Assembly: GCA_024687125.1 (NCBI GenBank)
Contig: JAILFA010000093.1
Span: 1-37,125, forward strand
Reading direction: 5' to 3'
Source of the DNA: Lachnospiraceae bacterium
GTDB taxonomy: Bacteria > Bacillota > Clostridia > Lachnospirales > Lachnospiraceae
Length of the DNA: 37,125 nt
The translations under genes were made by a program, and so were the position numbers. The notes under the pieces are model-generated. The model did not search any database. It saw only the letters and a program-made list of their open reading frames with translations, and had not been told where the DNA came from. Numbering within the stretch: the stretch's first letter is position 1; every line of letters starts with the position of its first letter. Positions 26,598 to 35,178 of this stretch are shown here, in pieces.

Positions 26598-27405
26598 AAA
26601 GAGGAAGATCACGCAGGTCCTTGCGACACTTGCGTGCAATGCGCATCTGAAGGGCCTCTGGACCGGGGAACTGTTCCGCGGCAGATCCAAGGGGCTCTGT
26701 GTTCCGGGCCTGAACTGCTATTCCTGTCCGGCAGCTGTGGGCTCCTGTCCGCTCGGCGCTCTGCAGACAAGCCTTACAGCGCTGCGCCGCGGCATCAATA
26801 CGCTGACCGTCGGTCTCATCATGCTGTTCGGTATCGTCTTCGGGAGGATCGTCTGCGGATGGCTGTGTCCGTTCGGCCTGCTGCAGGAGCTGCTCTACAT
26901 GATCCCGTCTCCGAAAAGAAAATGGGCTTTTCGCTTTCTGCGGTGGCTCAAATACCTCATCCTGATCGTTTTTGTCATCGCTGTTCCCATCGCCACGGCT
27001 TTTTCCAGGGGAATCGGGATTCCCGCGTTCTGCAAGTATATCTGCCCGCAGGGAACGGTCGGCGGCGCGGCATTGGTCTGGACCAGCAGGAATCTGACGG
27101 AACTGATCGGCCTCCTGTACGGATGGAAGGTGGCGGTTCTGATCGCGGTCGCGGTGCTCAGTGTTTTTGTCTTCCGGCCGTTCTGCAGGGTGCTTTGCCC
27201 GCTCGGAGCCATTTACGGTCTTTTCAACAGGATTGCGCTCCTGCGGATCCGGCTGGATACCGAAAAATGCACCGGCTGCGGAAGCTGCGAGACAGTCTGT
27301 CCCGTGCAGCTGAAGCCTGTTCAGGAGCACAACAGCGCGGAATGTATCCGATGCGGAAAATGTTTGACAGCGTGCGGTACGGACGCTCTGAGATTTCTAA
27401 GATAA
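26590..27405 (+). CDS. NapH/MauN-like 4Fe-4S membrane protein
   Basis: 271 residues. Three or four transmembrane helices (about 70-88, 118-138, 178-197) are combined with Cys-rich membrane-edge motifs: CVPGLNCYSCPAAVGSCPLGA (37-57), RIVCGWLCPFG (87-96) and FCRVLCPLG (199-206). A C-terminal pair of 4Fe-4S ferredoxin motifs follows (C227, C230, C233, C237; C252, C255, C258, C262). Proteins of this kind carry electrons across or along the membrane. I take TTG at 26590, inside the micropeptide gene, with GGAG ten bases ahead; upstream there is no other in-frame start. The last nine bases overlap the end of the convergent kinase gene. The redox partner is probably the TlpA domain encoded upstream. 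Confidence 0.88.
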   Translation: MDRKRKITQVLATLACNAHLKGLWTGELFRGRSKGLCVPGLNCYSCPAAVGSCPLGALQTSLTALRRGINTLTVGLIMLFGIVFGRIVCGWLCPFGLLQELLYMIPSPKRKWAFRFLRWLKYLILIVFVIAVPIATAFSRGIGIPAFCKYICPQGTVGGAALVWTSRNLTELIGLLYGWKVAVLIAVAVLSVFVFRPFCRVLCPLGAIYGLFNRIALLRIRLDTEKCTGCGSCETVCPVQLKPVQEHNSAECIRCGKCLTACGTDALRFLR

Positions 27406-29934
27406 CAGTTTCCCGATCTCGCCGAAATCAAAGCATTCGAGCGCTTCTCTGAGATGATCCCAGCGTTCCTTATCCGATGCGGGTATCGCGTAGACGGTCA
27501 TGCCGTCAAAGACCTTCATCGCGGCGTCATAGTCCATTCCGGCGGCAGCCGTCCGCAGCTCTTTATAAGCCTGTTGCATTGTCTCCGCGTCGGCTTCCGG
27601 GAGTCCGTCTGCGTCAGGGCTGAGCGAGGCGAACAGCTCCGCGAGAGGGGCATGGTACTGCCGGAAGCTCTGCAGAAAATCATCGTGCAGCTCACGGATC
27701 CTGTCGAAGTCGCCGTGTTTTCCTGCATCCTCCAGCTGAAACGCCGTTTCGCCGAGGGCAGAAGCGCCGAGTGTTCTCAGAGAGCTCTTGATGGCATGGA
27801 TCCGGATCGTATAGTCGGAGATCTCTTCTGCTTTGAAGAAACGGTCCAGTGTTTCGGCGTTCTCGTTGATCGAATCGCAGAAGGATCTGAGAAGTGACAG
27901 ATAATCCTCCGGGCTTCCGGTATACCGCATCCCTGCCTTAAGGTCAAAGAATCCCTGCTCCTGCAGGAACAGCAGCTCCTCCGGAACGGGGAGATCCTCA
28001 CCCGCGGGTTCTCTTTCCCCGCCTGTCTCCGCGGGCGCTTTTTCGAGCAGTTCCTTCGGAAGATAGACCTGCATCATCTCCTCGAGCTTTTCCGGATCGA
28101 CGGGTTTGGCGAGATAATCATCAAACCCGGCGGCGATATACTGTTCTCTTGCGCCGGAGATGGCATTGGCTGTCAGACAGATGATCGGTGTCTCGAGATT
28201 GCAGGCATCGTCTTTGCCGCGGAGCTCATGAAGCGTTTCCGTACCGTCCTTGCCGGGCATCATCTGATCCAGGAAGATCAGATCAAATTTTCTGTCCGCG
28301 CAAAGCGCGAGGCACTCGTCACCGTTATCCGCCGTATCGACCTGTACCAGGGTCTTTTTGATCAGACTCTTGATGACCATGAGGTTCATCGGATTATCAT
28401 CCACAATGAGCACTCTGGCATGCGGGGCGATGAATTTTACCCTGTATTTCCTGCTCCTTCCGATATGGCTGTGACAGGAAGCCTCGTAATCGCCCATGGC
28501 ATCCCATTTCACCACCTTCTGCTTCAGTGTGAAGAAAAAGACGGAGCCTTCGCCATAGGTGCTCTCTACTTCGAGTTTTGAGTCCATTAGCTTCAGAAGG
28601 CTCATGGTGATGCTCATTCCCAGTCCCGTGCCCTCGATGTTCCGATTGCGGTTTTCCTCGATCCGTTCAAACTGCGAGAAGAGCTTGCCCATATCCTTTT
28701 CCTTGATGCCGATGCCGGTATCCCGGACAGAGACCCGGAGCAGGATACTGTCCGGATCATCCTCGATCCGCTCATAGCCGACGCGGAAGGTCACACTGCC
28801 TTTCTCCGTGTACTTCACGGCGTTGGTCAGGATGTTCGTGATGATCTGCTTGATGCGCACCTCGTCGCCGTTGAGCATGCCCGGGATCTGCTTGTCGATA
28901 TCCAAGGTCAGGACCAGTCCCTTTTCGTCGGCCCGGCTGCTGATCATATTGATCAGATCGCTGATCAGCGACGATACCTCGTAGTCTACCGGCAGGATCT
29001 CAATCTTACCCGCCTCGATCTTGGAGAAGTCCAGGATATCGTTGATCAGCCCCAGGAGCGTGCCGCTGGCGGTCTTGATGCCCTCCGAATACTCCATGAT
29101 ATCCGGGTCGCTGCATTCCCTCAGGATCATCTCGTTCATGCCGAGCACCGCGTTGATGGGGGTCCGGATCTCGTGTGACATATTGGCAAGGAAGCTGCTC
29201 TTAGCCCTGGAAGCATCCTCCGCGGCCTGTTTTGCTTCCCGGAGGGCATCTGTCTCTCTGAGCTTGATCTGCTGCTCCATGAGCAGTTCATCCGCTTCCA
29301 GCTGGGCAAATTCCGTGTAGTGAATGTACATCAGAGCAGCGCCGAGAGTAAAGGCGAGATAGCCGGTACGGTTGAGACCGCCCAGAAATTCCTGGCCCAT
29401 CATGCCTGTAAAGACCAGCAGAAGGATCGCGAACAGTGATCTGCGGTTCTGCCTGCTGAAGGATTTGCCGTAGATGATGAATTCCACCAGCAGGAAGAGC
29501 AGGACGATCAGGCAGAGTGCCACGTATCCGTCGTGAAGAATACCGTGATGATAGGTGTGCTGCTCGTCGATGACGATCATCCAGTCCGTAAACAGGCAGA
29601 TGATCTGGAAGACCGTATTGAATGCCAGAAGCCCGATGATGATCTTGCGCCAGATGTTTCGGATCTTCATCTGCTCGACAAAGAGTGCCTCCGCGAGCGG
29701 GGTAAAGATGTAATCGCAGCATTTCGCGATGCGGATGCACCAGACGGGGATGTTTTCCCGCCCGTTCATCCAGATGCCCGACCACTCCGATACGGCAGCC
29801 GCCGCGATCAGGGCATAGGTCATATAGAAGCGTCTCTTGTCATCTCCGGACAGACGGGCATTTTCCCTGACCAGGATACAGAGGACCACCAGTGCGAAAA
29901 GAATGATGACAGTGATAAAGGAATAGTAACTCAT
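27397..29934 (-). CDS. Hybrid sensor histidine kinase (HisKA-HATPase-REC-HPt)
   Basis: 845 residues. Six or seven transmembrane helices within 1-205 form a sensor with no known ligand domain. A short coiled coil (205-245) leads to HisKA with His254 in MSHEIRTP, then HATPase (355-475; N-box Asn371, DTGIGI, GTGLGM), a receiver domain (506-625) with phospho-acceptor Asp556, and an HPt domain (about 670-770) with His713 in HAIKSS. All phosphorelay residues are present, so it can pass phosphate His-Asp-His to a separate regulator, not encoded nearby. The start has no ribosome site, but a TGATATAAT lies so close that the transcript should begin at the ATG. A C-terminal helical region of about 75 residues is unassigned. 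Confidence 0.92.
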   Translation of the reverse strand: MSYYSFITVIILFALVVLCILVRENARLSGDDKRRFYMTYALIAAAAVSEWSGIWMNGRENIPVWCIRIAKCCDYIFTPLAEALFVEQMKIRNIWRKIIIGLLAFNTVFQIICLFTDWMIVIDEQHTYHHGILHDGYVALCLIVLLFLLVEFIIYGKSFSRQNRRSLFAILLLVFTGMMGQEFLGGLNRTGYLAFTLGAALMYIHYTEFAQLEADELLMEQQIKLRETDALREAKQAAEDASRAKSSFLANMSHEIRTPINAVLGMNEMILRECSDPDIMEYSEGIKTASGTLLGLINDILDFSKIEAGKIEILPVDYEVSSLISDLINMISSRADEKGLVLTLDIDKQIPGMLNGDEVRIKQIITNILTNAVKYTEKGSVTFRVGYERIEDDPDSILLRVSVRDTGIGIKEKDMGKLFSQFERIEENRNRNIEGTGLGMSITMSLLKLMDSKLEVESTYGEGSVFFFTLKQKVVKWDAMGDYEASCHSHIGRSRKYRVKFIAPHARVLIVDDNPMNLMVIKSLIKKTLVQVDTADNGDECLALCADRKFDLIFLDQMMPGKDGTETLHELRGKDDACNLETPIICLTANAISGAREQYIAAGFDDYLAKPVDPEKLEEMMQVYLPKELLEKAPAETGGEREPAGEDLPVPEELLFLQEQGFFDLKAGMRYTGSPEDYLSLLRSFCDSINENAETLDRFFKAEEISDYTIRIHAIKSSLRTLGASALGETAFQLEDAGKHGDFDRIRELHDDFLQSFRQYHAPLAELFASLSPDADGLPEADAETMQQAYKELRTAAAGMDYDAAMKVFDGMTVYAIPASDKERWDHLREALECFDFGEIGKLLS

Positions 29935-29940
29935 GACAGA

Positions 29941-29949
29941 ATTATATCA
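29941..29949 (-). promoter_or_regulatory. Extended -10 directly before the kinase start (leaderless)
   Basis: On the minus strand TGATATAAT ends six bases before the ATG at 29934, so transcription would begin at about the A of the start codon. No -35 match was found. Confidence 0.5.
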
Positions 29950-30007
29950 TAATCTGAACAATGCGCATATCCGTGTAAGATATTGCGAAAACCGTATGAA
30001 AACCTAC

Positions 30008-30036
30008 TTGATAATGCCATGAAGGAAATGTAAAAT
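30008..30036 (+). promoter_or_regulatory. Promoter of the envelope operon
   Basis: TTGATA and TAAAAT with a 17-bp spacer. The leader of about 34 nt contains GGGGG at 30065-30069, well placed for the ATG at 30077. A TGCTATATT at 30055-30063 is also seen but would remove that ribosome site. Confidence 0.65.
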
Positions 30037-30076
30037 AATTAAGTTTGAATGTAATGCTATATTAGGGGGTTAGGCA

Positions 30077-30931
30077 ATGGGAACAAAACAGGGCAGGATC
30101 GTTGTGCATCTTCTGGCCGCATTTCTGGCCGTATTCGCGTTTCTTGCGTGTACCAGGGATGTATCCGCCAGGAAGACCGATTATTCGCCGGTATTCAACG
30201 CCTCGTACTACGCGGAGCGGTATCCGGACCTCAAAGCGGCCTACGGCACGAACGCGAACAGACTGCTCACGCACTTTCTGACCTTTGGTATGAGCGAGGG
30301 ACGCCAGGCCAGTGAAGATTTCAATGTCGATGTCTACCGGAACAATTATCCCGATCTGCGTGCGGCGTTCGGCGAGGATAAAAAGCAGTACTACCTGCAT
30401 TATCTGAACTATGGCATCAAGGAGGGACGCAGCGGCAAAGGCACCGTGCAGGCCGCTTCGCAGGCAGGATGGCGCGGGATCCCGGGAACGGATCACCCCA
30501 GTTATGAGCAGGCGGCGGCAGTACTGGATTCTCTGGGATGGAATCTCGGATCTGCCTTTAACTGGAGCGCAAACCTGACCTATTACGGGCACGGCAAAGC
30601 GGATATGCCGGAGACCGGCGATCCCGGTACGAGATGGTTCGCCTCCTTCGGCTTCAACAATCACAAGGGCAACTGCTTCGTCATGGCGGCGACTTTTTAT
30701 GAATTCGCCAAGCTGTGCGGCTATGCGCCGAGACAGGTGGTGGGCTATGTTCCGAGCGCCCGCGGCGGCATTACCATCCATTCCTGGGTGGAGATCGACG
30801 AAGGCGGTCAGACCTATGTGTACGACCCGGATTTTCAGTACAACAAAAAGAACGCCGTGAGCGGTTTCAAACTGCAGTACGGCCAGAAGGGTACATGGAG
30901 ATACCAGGATTATCATCAGATGCATGAGTGA
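30077..30931 (+). CDS. Secreted transglutaminase-like protein with YYxxRYPDL repeats
   Basis: 284 residues. A signal peptide occupies about 1-32. Two copies of a roughly 40-residue repeat follow (FNASYYAERYPDLKAAYG and FNVDVYRNNYPDLRAAFG, each ending YG/FGM..EGR), a module found in surface proteins of gut clostridia and elsewhere. The transglutaminase/papain-like core has a full candidate triad: Cys200 (KGNCFVMAA), His235 (TIHSWVEI) and Asp250 (YVYDPDF). Such domains act as peptidases or cross-linkers at the cell wall; the substrate is not evident. First gene of an envelope operon, 22 bp ahead of a peptidase gene. FLAC near residue 24 could suggest a lipobox but the -3 residue does not fit. 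Confidence 0.88.
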   Translation: MGTKQGRIVVHLLAAFLAVFAFLACTRDVSARKTDYSPVFNASYYAERYPDLKAAYGTNANRLLTHFLTFGMSEGRQASEDFNVDVYRNNYPDLRAAFGEDKKQYYLHYLNYGIKEGRSGKGTVQAASQAGWRGIPGTDHPSYEQAAAVLDSLGWNLGSAFNWSANLTYYGHGKADMPETGDPGTRWFASFGFNNHKGNCFVMAATFYEFAKLCGYAPRQVVGYVPSARGGITIHSWVEIDEGGQTYVYDPDFQYNKKNAVSGFKLQYGQKGTWRYQDYHQMHE

Positions 30932-30953
30932 TCACGACTGAGGTTTCTTTTTC

Positions 30954-33503
30954 ATGCCTATCGTTTCCGAACAAGAAAGGCAAGCGCTCAGAAAATACGA
31001 AAAAAGACATGCTAGAAAGGGCAAGTCGCGGAGGGAACGATCCAGAGCAAGGGGACGCAGGACGTTTCTTGTCCTTTTATTGCTGACGATCCTCGGCGTT
31101 CTTTCGGCGGCGGCACTGATCATCTTTTTCCTGGACAAGCCCGCTGTGATGCCGGGTGATGCGGCTCTGGAAATCAGTCACGCGCAGGATGACGCGATCG
31201 AGTTCAAATGGACACCGGCGAACTTTACGAGCGGCTACCGGCTGGCAATCTATGATGCGGGGGAGGGCGGAGATGCAAAGAATCCGCTGATCGATCGCTT
31301 CTGCAAGAGTGCGGACTGCACGCTCAAGGCGGCGGAGCTCTTTTCGCTCGCGAAGAACCGGCCGATGCGCGTGGAGATCACGGCCCGGGACTTCTTCTTT
31401 TTCCTGAAGAGGCCGTCCGAGGACGGCAGGGAGGTGCCCCGGGAATCACAGGCGGAGTTTATCTGCTACCTGTGCGATCCGGAGATCAGGAACCAGCAGG
31501 GAAGCATCGACGTGGAGCACCAGAGCGTCACGGTCGGCTGGAGCGGCTGGGACGGCGACAGCTACGCGGTCTATCTTGCGTCCGCTGACGGAAACCGTGT
31601 CCTTCTTAAGGAACTGGGCGGATCCGGCGAAACCCTGGGAGAGCTTTCTCTCAAGGACTACGAGGTCAAGATCCCGTACGGAGCGGGCTGGGATTTTTCC
31701 ATTCCGCAGGATGACGGGCAGTATACCCTGGAGATCGAGGTCAAAAGGGACAACGGACAGGTTTCCTTTCCGGGGCATACGGAAGAAGTCGCGCAGCTGA
31801 CCCGTGCGGATCTGCTGAGCAGAGTCGTCACGGTGCAGTATGACAGGCTGGAGAACAACCGATACAGGCTTCGCTGGAATGACACCGGAAGCCTTGCCTA
31901 CCGGGTGGAGATCCAAAGGCCCGGCAGGGAGGATTTTGAAGAACTCGGTGTCGTCGGCGGCCGTCAGGAACTGACCTATGAGACAAAGGAGCACCTGAAG
32001 GCCTGTAAGGAGTATACCTTCCGCGTCACCGGGATCACCGACGGGGATGAGCTGGTCGGTGATCAGATCGACGCGAAGTTTTCGGATCCCTTTGAGGGCG
32101 CGGAGGAAACCGCGCAGACGGCTGAGATGAAGGTCACCCGGGCGGAGGATGACAATGTCGGCGAGGTCCGGGTCTTCACAGAGCCCAGCACCCTTTACGC
32201 CAGCATCTGGCCCACTAAAAAACTGGATCTGTACAAAGACACGGATAAAAAGGAGGTCACCGCCTCCGCGCAGCCCGGACAGTGCCTCTGCGTTCTGGAG
32301 GAGATCCGGGAAAAGAATCTTTTCCGGGTCCGCATCGGTGATCACGAAGGCTATATTGACAGCAATTACTGCATGATCAATCTGCCGGATTACCTCGGAG
32401 AGCTGTGTCAGTACGACATACCGAACAGCTACGCCTCGATCTACATGGTCAACGATTACTATATCCCGAACGTGACGGCGCAGGTGATCCCGGGATACGA
32501 GGATGTCCTGCTGGACGACGACACATTCCTGGTGCCCCTTTTGTATCCGGTGGCGATCCGCCTGCTGGATGCGGCACAGTCCTTATATGAAGACGGGTAC
32601 CGGATCGAGATCAACGACAGCTTCCGTCCGCACTGCGCGACGAGATACATCTACGATGAGACCAATAAAGTACTCTACTGGCAGCTGCCGGAAAACAAGT
32701 TCTGGCCGGAGCGCACAAGCTTTGCTCAATACTTGAGAAACGGACACGCACTCGGAGAACTGGATGACTCCGTCAGACCCGCGCAGGAGCTGGAGGAGCT
32801 GGCCAGGCTCGAGGCCGAGGAAGCCGGAGAGACATTGGAACAGGGGGAAGCTGCCGAGGGGCAGACCGGGCCGGACTGGCCGACAGAGGATCTGTCCGCG
32901 CAGGGTGAGGGCGTCGGTCAGACGACGGGCGACGGCCAGACAGCCGCAGTTGAAGGCGCAGGAGGTGCTTCTGCGGATGGCGCCACGGAAGGCGAGACGC
33001 CAGCGGAAGGCGAAGGGCCGCTCCTCGAGGATACGGAAGAGAACCGCAATACCTATTACTGGGAGATGACCTCGGGGAGTTACAAGCTGGGAAGCTTCCT
33101 GGCCGCAGCGGCATCGAGGCACAATCTCGGCGTGGCCATGGATATGACGATCGTAAGCCTTTCGGATCCGGCGCATCCGCTTGAGATGCAGACCCAGATG
33201 CACAACCTGAGTCATTATTCGGCCATGGGACACAACAACGCCAACGCCAATATCCTCAAGGAGTATCTGGAAAAGGCAGGATTCGCCATGATCAGCAGCG
33301 AGTGGTGGCACTTCCAGGACGATGACGCGACAAAGCTGCTCGGGCCGCCGATCCTGGAGAACGGCGTCTGTATCGAGGGCTGGAAAAAGGATGACACGGG
33401 GTGGAAATACCTGGATAAAAAGGGCAATGCGGTCAGGGATCAGAAGCTGTCGGTCGACGGAAAAGACTACGTGTTCGACAGCAGGGGATATACGGAAAGA
33501 TAG
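30954..33503 (+). CDS. Membrane-anchored M15 peptidase (VanX/DdpX type) with SH3 and wall-binding modules
   Basis: 849 residues. A basic cytoplasmic head and transmembrane helix (about 37-59) lead to three fibronectin-like beta domains (about 65-390) and an SH3-like domain (about 400-472, LDLYKDTDKKEV to GYIDSNY). The M15 catalytic region (about 480-800) has zinc ligands His723 and Asp730 in SRHNLGVAMD and His786 in EWWHF, catalytic Glu783, and Arg558 in FRPH. A choline-binding-type repeat (GWKKDDTGWKYLDKKGNAV) ends the protein. It should cleave D-Ala-containing peptides of the wall. A low-complexity Glu/Gly/Ala/Gln stretch (about 605-695) splits the catalytic region. GAGG lies ten bases before the ATG. 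Second gene of the envelope operon. Confidence 0.88.
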   Translation: MPIVSEQERQALRKYEKRHARKGKSRRERSRARGRRTFLVLLLLTILGVLSAAALIIFFLDKPAVMPGDAALEISHAQDDAIEFKWTPANFTSGYRLAIYDAGEGGDAKNPLIDRFCKSADCTLKAAELFSLAKNRPMRVEITARDFFFFLKRPSEDGREVPRESQAEFICYLCDPEIRNQQGSIDVEHQSVTVGWSGWDGDSYAVYLASADGNRVLLKELGGSGETLGELSLKDYEVKIPYGAGWDFSIPQDDGQYTLEIEVKRDNGQVSFPGHTEEVAQLTRADLLSRVVTVQYDRLENNRYRLRWNDTGSLAYRVEIQRPGREDFEELGVVGGRQELTYETKEHLKACKEYTFRVTGITDGDELVGDQIDAKFSDPFEGAEETAQTAEMKVTRAEDDNVGEVRVFTEPSTLYASIWPTKKLDLYKDTDKKEVTASAQPGQCLCVLEEIREKNLFRVRIGDHEGYIDSNYCMINLPDYLGELCQYDIPNSYASIYMVNDYYIPNVTAQVIPGYEDVLLDDDTFLVPLLYPVAIRLLDAAQSLYEDGYRIEINDSFRPHCATRYIYDETNKVLYWQLPENKFWPERTSFAQYLRNGHALGELDDSVRPAQELEELARLEAEEAGETLEQGEAAEGQTGPDWPTEDLSAQGEGVGQTTGDGQTAAVEGAGGASADGATEGETPAEGEGPLLEDTEENRNTYYWEMTSGSYKLGSFLAAAASRHNLGVAMDMTIVSLSDPAHPLEMQTQMHNLSHYSAMGHNNANANILKEYLEKAGFAMISSEWWHFQDDDATKLLGPPILENGVCIEGWKKDDTGWKYLDKKGNAVRDQKLSVDGKDYVFDSRGYTER

Positions 33504-33524
33504 TGCTTTACAGGGGGATCACAG

Positions 33525-34016
33525 GTGAGTGAACAGCAGATGAAACGAAGGACCATACTGATGGTCGGTATCGGCGCCGCGGCGCTCGTATGTCTTTTTG
33601 CTGTCGGGATGGCACATGAAAAGCTGCAGAGCAGCGCCGCTTACGAGGAAGCACCGGCCGTGATGGAGACCTATGAGATCAAAAGGACCACAACGGCCTC
33701 CGGCGATGAAGAGACGACAGACGTTAAAGAAGCGGATGTGAAGGAAGCGGATACGAAGGAAGAGGAGAAGCCCTCGGAGAAGAAGGAAGAAAAGGCGGAT
33801 CCGGCCGACATTATCAAGGAGGCGGAGAGCGCCCCTCCTGTACTCAGAGAGGAAAAGTCAAAGTACGAGGATGAGGCGGCAGCAGCCGCTGAGGCCGCGC
33901 AGGAAGCGGCTGAAAAGGCCAAAGAAGCCGAGGCGCAGAAAAAGAAGGCGCAGACGGCAAAGAAGAATGTGAATCAGGATGCAGGCTGTATCGGAGATGA
34001 CGCCCTTGTCTGGTGA
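33525..34016 (+). CDS. Small membrane-anchored Lys/Glu/Ala-rich protein
   Basis: 163 residues, family not recognised. One transmembrane helix (about 9-28, ILMVGIGAAALVCLFAVG) is followed by an entirely low-complexity, charged exterior: a Thr/Glu region, repeats of VKEADVKEADTKEEEK type, and a coiled-coil-like block EAAAAAEAAQEAAEKAKEAEAQKKKAQ. GTG start with GGGGG seven bases ahead. The end overlaps the acyltransferase gene. It could be a scaffold or spacer in the wall. Bias like this gives spurious similarity, so no function is offered. Confidence 0.75.
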   Translation: MSEQQMKRRTILMVGIGAAALVCLFAVGMAHEKLQSSAAYEEAPAVMETYEIKRTTTASGDEETTDVKEADVKEADTKEEEKPSEKKEEKADPADIIKEAESAPPVLREEKSKYEDEAAAAAEAAQEAAEKAKEAEAQKKKAQTAKKNVNQDAGCIGDDALVW

Positions 34017-35061
34017 GAAGAACAACTGGAATACATCGTTTTCCCTGCTGCGGGTGATCGCCTGTCTCGGCATCGTGCTCCTGCATACGGCAAATGTGTC
34101 GGAGCTCCTGTACCCGGAGGTGTCCGCACGAGTCTGTCCGGGACTTGCGATGGGTATCGTCTACAGTATGATGTGGGCGGTTCCCTGTTTTCTGATGATC
34201 TCCGGTGCGCTTCTGCTCGATCCGGACAGGGAGATCACGCCTGAACGGCTCCGTGACCGCTACATCCGGCGGATAGCGCTTGCGCTGCTGATCTGCTGCG
34301 TTCTGTTCTCTCTGATTGACACGCTGATGAACGGGGATGCGTTTTCGCTGCTGTTCATCGCGGACGGCGTCTACCGGCTGTTCACGGGCGGCAGCTGGGC
34401 GCACCTCTGGTATCTCTACCTGCTGCTCGGGCTCTACCTGCTGCTCCCGTTCTACCGTCTGATCACAAAGCACAGCAGTGACGGGCTTCTGAAATATCTT
34501 CTCGTTCTGTACGCCGTCTTTCTCTCGGTCCTCCCGGTGTTTGGCGCCTTCGGTATCGATATCGCTTTTACGATCCAGACAGCGGGGATCTATCCGTTCT
34601 ACTTTTTCGTGGGATACGCACTGAACTCCGGGAAGCTGGAGTTCAGCACACGGACACTGGCCGCGATGGCGATCGGCGGGACCGTGATCATCTGGGTAAT
34701 GTGCGCCCTTTCCGGCTGGCAGGAATTCCCAATGGGGGCGGAGTTTCAGGAGATCCTCGGCAGCTATGCTTCTCCTGCCGTGGCGCTGCAGAGCGTCGGT
34801 ATCTTCGGACTCGTCCGGAGGATCCCGCAGGAGAAGATCAAAGAGAAATGGGCCGAAAGCATTCGCTGGATCGACGCCTGCACCTTTGGCGCCTATCTGA
34901 TCCACATGGCCTTCTTAAGGCTCTTTCTGCGTTATCTGTCCTGGGATCTTTTCGCGATCGGCGAGTGGTCGATCTTTGTCTTCGCGGTGGGGACCTTTCT
35001 GCTGTCCCTGCTCATCACGCAGCTTCTCGGGGCGATCAAGCCTCTGCGGGCTGTTCTGTAG
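33979..35061 (+). CDS. Acyltransferase family 3 membrane protein
   Basis: 360 residues, ten or so transmembrane helices. The start FSLLRVIACLGIVLLHTANV carries the family R-x-x-A-C-x-x-V-L-L-H motif with the catalytic His, and a GGSWAHLWYLYLLLGLYLLLPF segment is typical of OatA/WecH-like O-acetyltransferases. Near the end, CTFGAYLIHMAFLR also fits. It probably transfers acetyl groups to a wall or surface sugar. The start is uncertain: ATG at 33979 or 33997, both inside the previous gene, neither with a well-spaced ribosome site; coupling is likely. Last gene of the envelope operon, followed within 20 bp by repeats. Confidence 0.9.
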   Translation: MQAVSEMTPLSGEKNNWNTSFSLLRVIACLGIVLLHTANVSELLYPEVSARVCPGLAMGIVYSMMWAVPCFLMISGALLLDPDREITPERLRDRYIRRIALALLICCVLFSLIDTLMNGDAFSLLFIADGVYRLFTGGSWAHLWYLYLLLGLYLLLPFYRLITKHSSDGLLKYLLVLYAVFLSVLPVFGAFGIDIAFTIQTAGIYPFYFFVGYALNSGKLEFSTRTLAAMAIGGTVIIWVMCALSGWQEFPMGAEFQEILGSYASPAVALQSVGIFGLVRRIPQEKIKEKWAESIRWIDACTFGAYLIHMAFLRLFLRYLSWDLFAIGEWSIFVFAVGTFLLSLLITQLLGAIKPLRAVL

Positions 35062-35080
35062 GACGGACGGGGGGTCGACG

Positions 35081-35160
35081 GGTTTTGGCTGGTTTTCGGC
35101 TGTTCTTGCCTGCTTTCGGCAATTCTCGGCGGTTTTCGCCAGCTTTCGGCAGTTCTAAAA
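35081..35160. repeat. 10-bp-period repeat after the acyltransferase gene
   Basis: Eight consecutive decamers starting every 10 bp from 35081 follow a GGTTTTCGGC-like pattern: GGTTTTGGCT, GGTTTTCGGC, TGTTCTTGCC, TGCTTTCGGC, AATTCTCGGC, GGTTTTCGCC, AGCTTTCGGC and a decayed AGTTCTAAAA. The period is close to one helical turn. It is non-coding and leads directly into the 86-bp array. Confidence 0.7.
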
Positions 35161-35178
35161 GGTTGACAGATTGACAAT

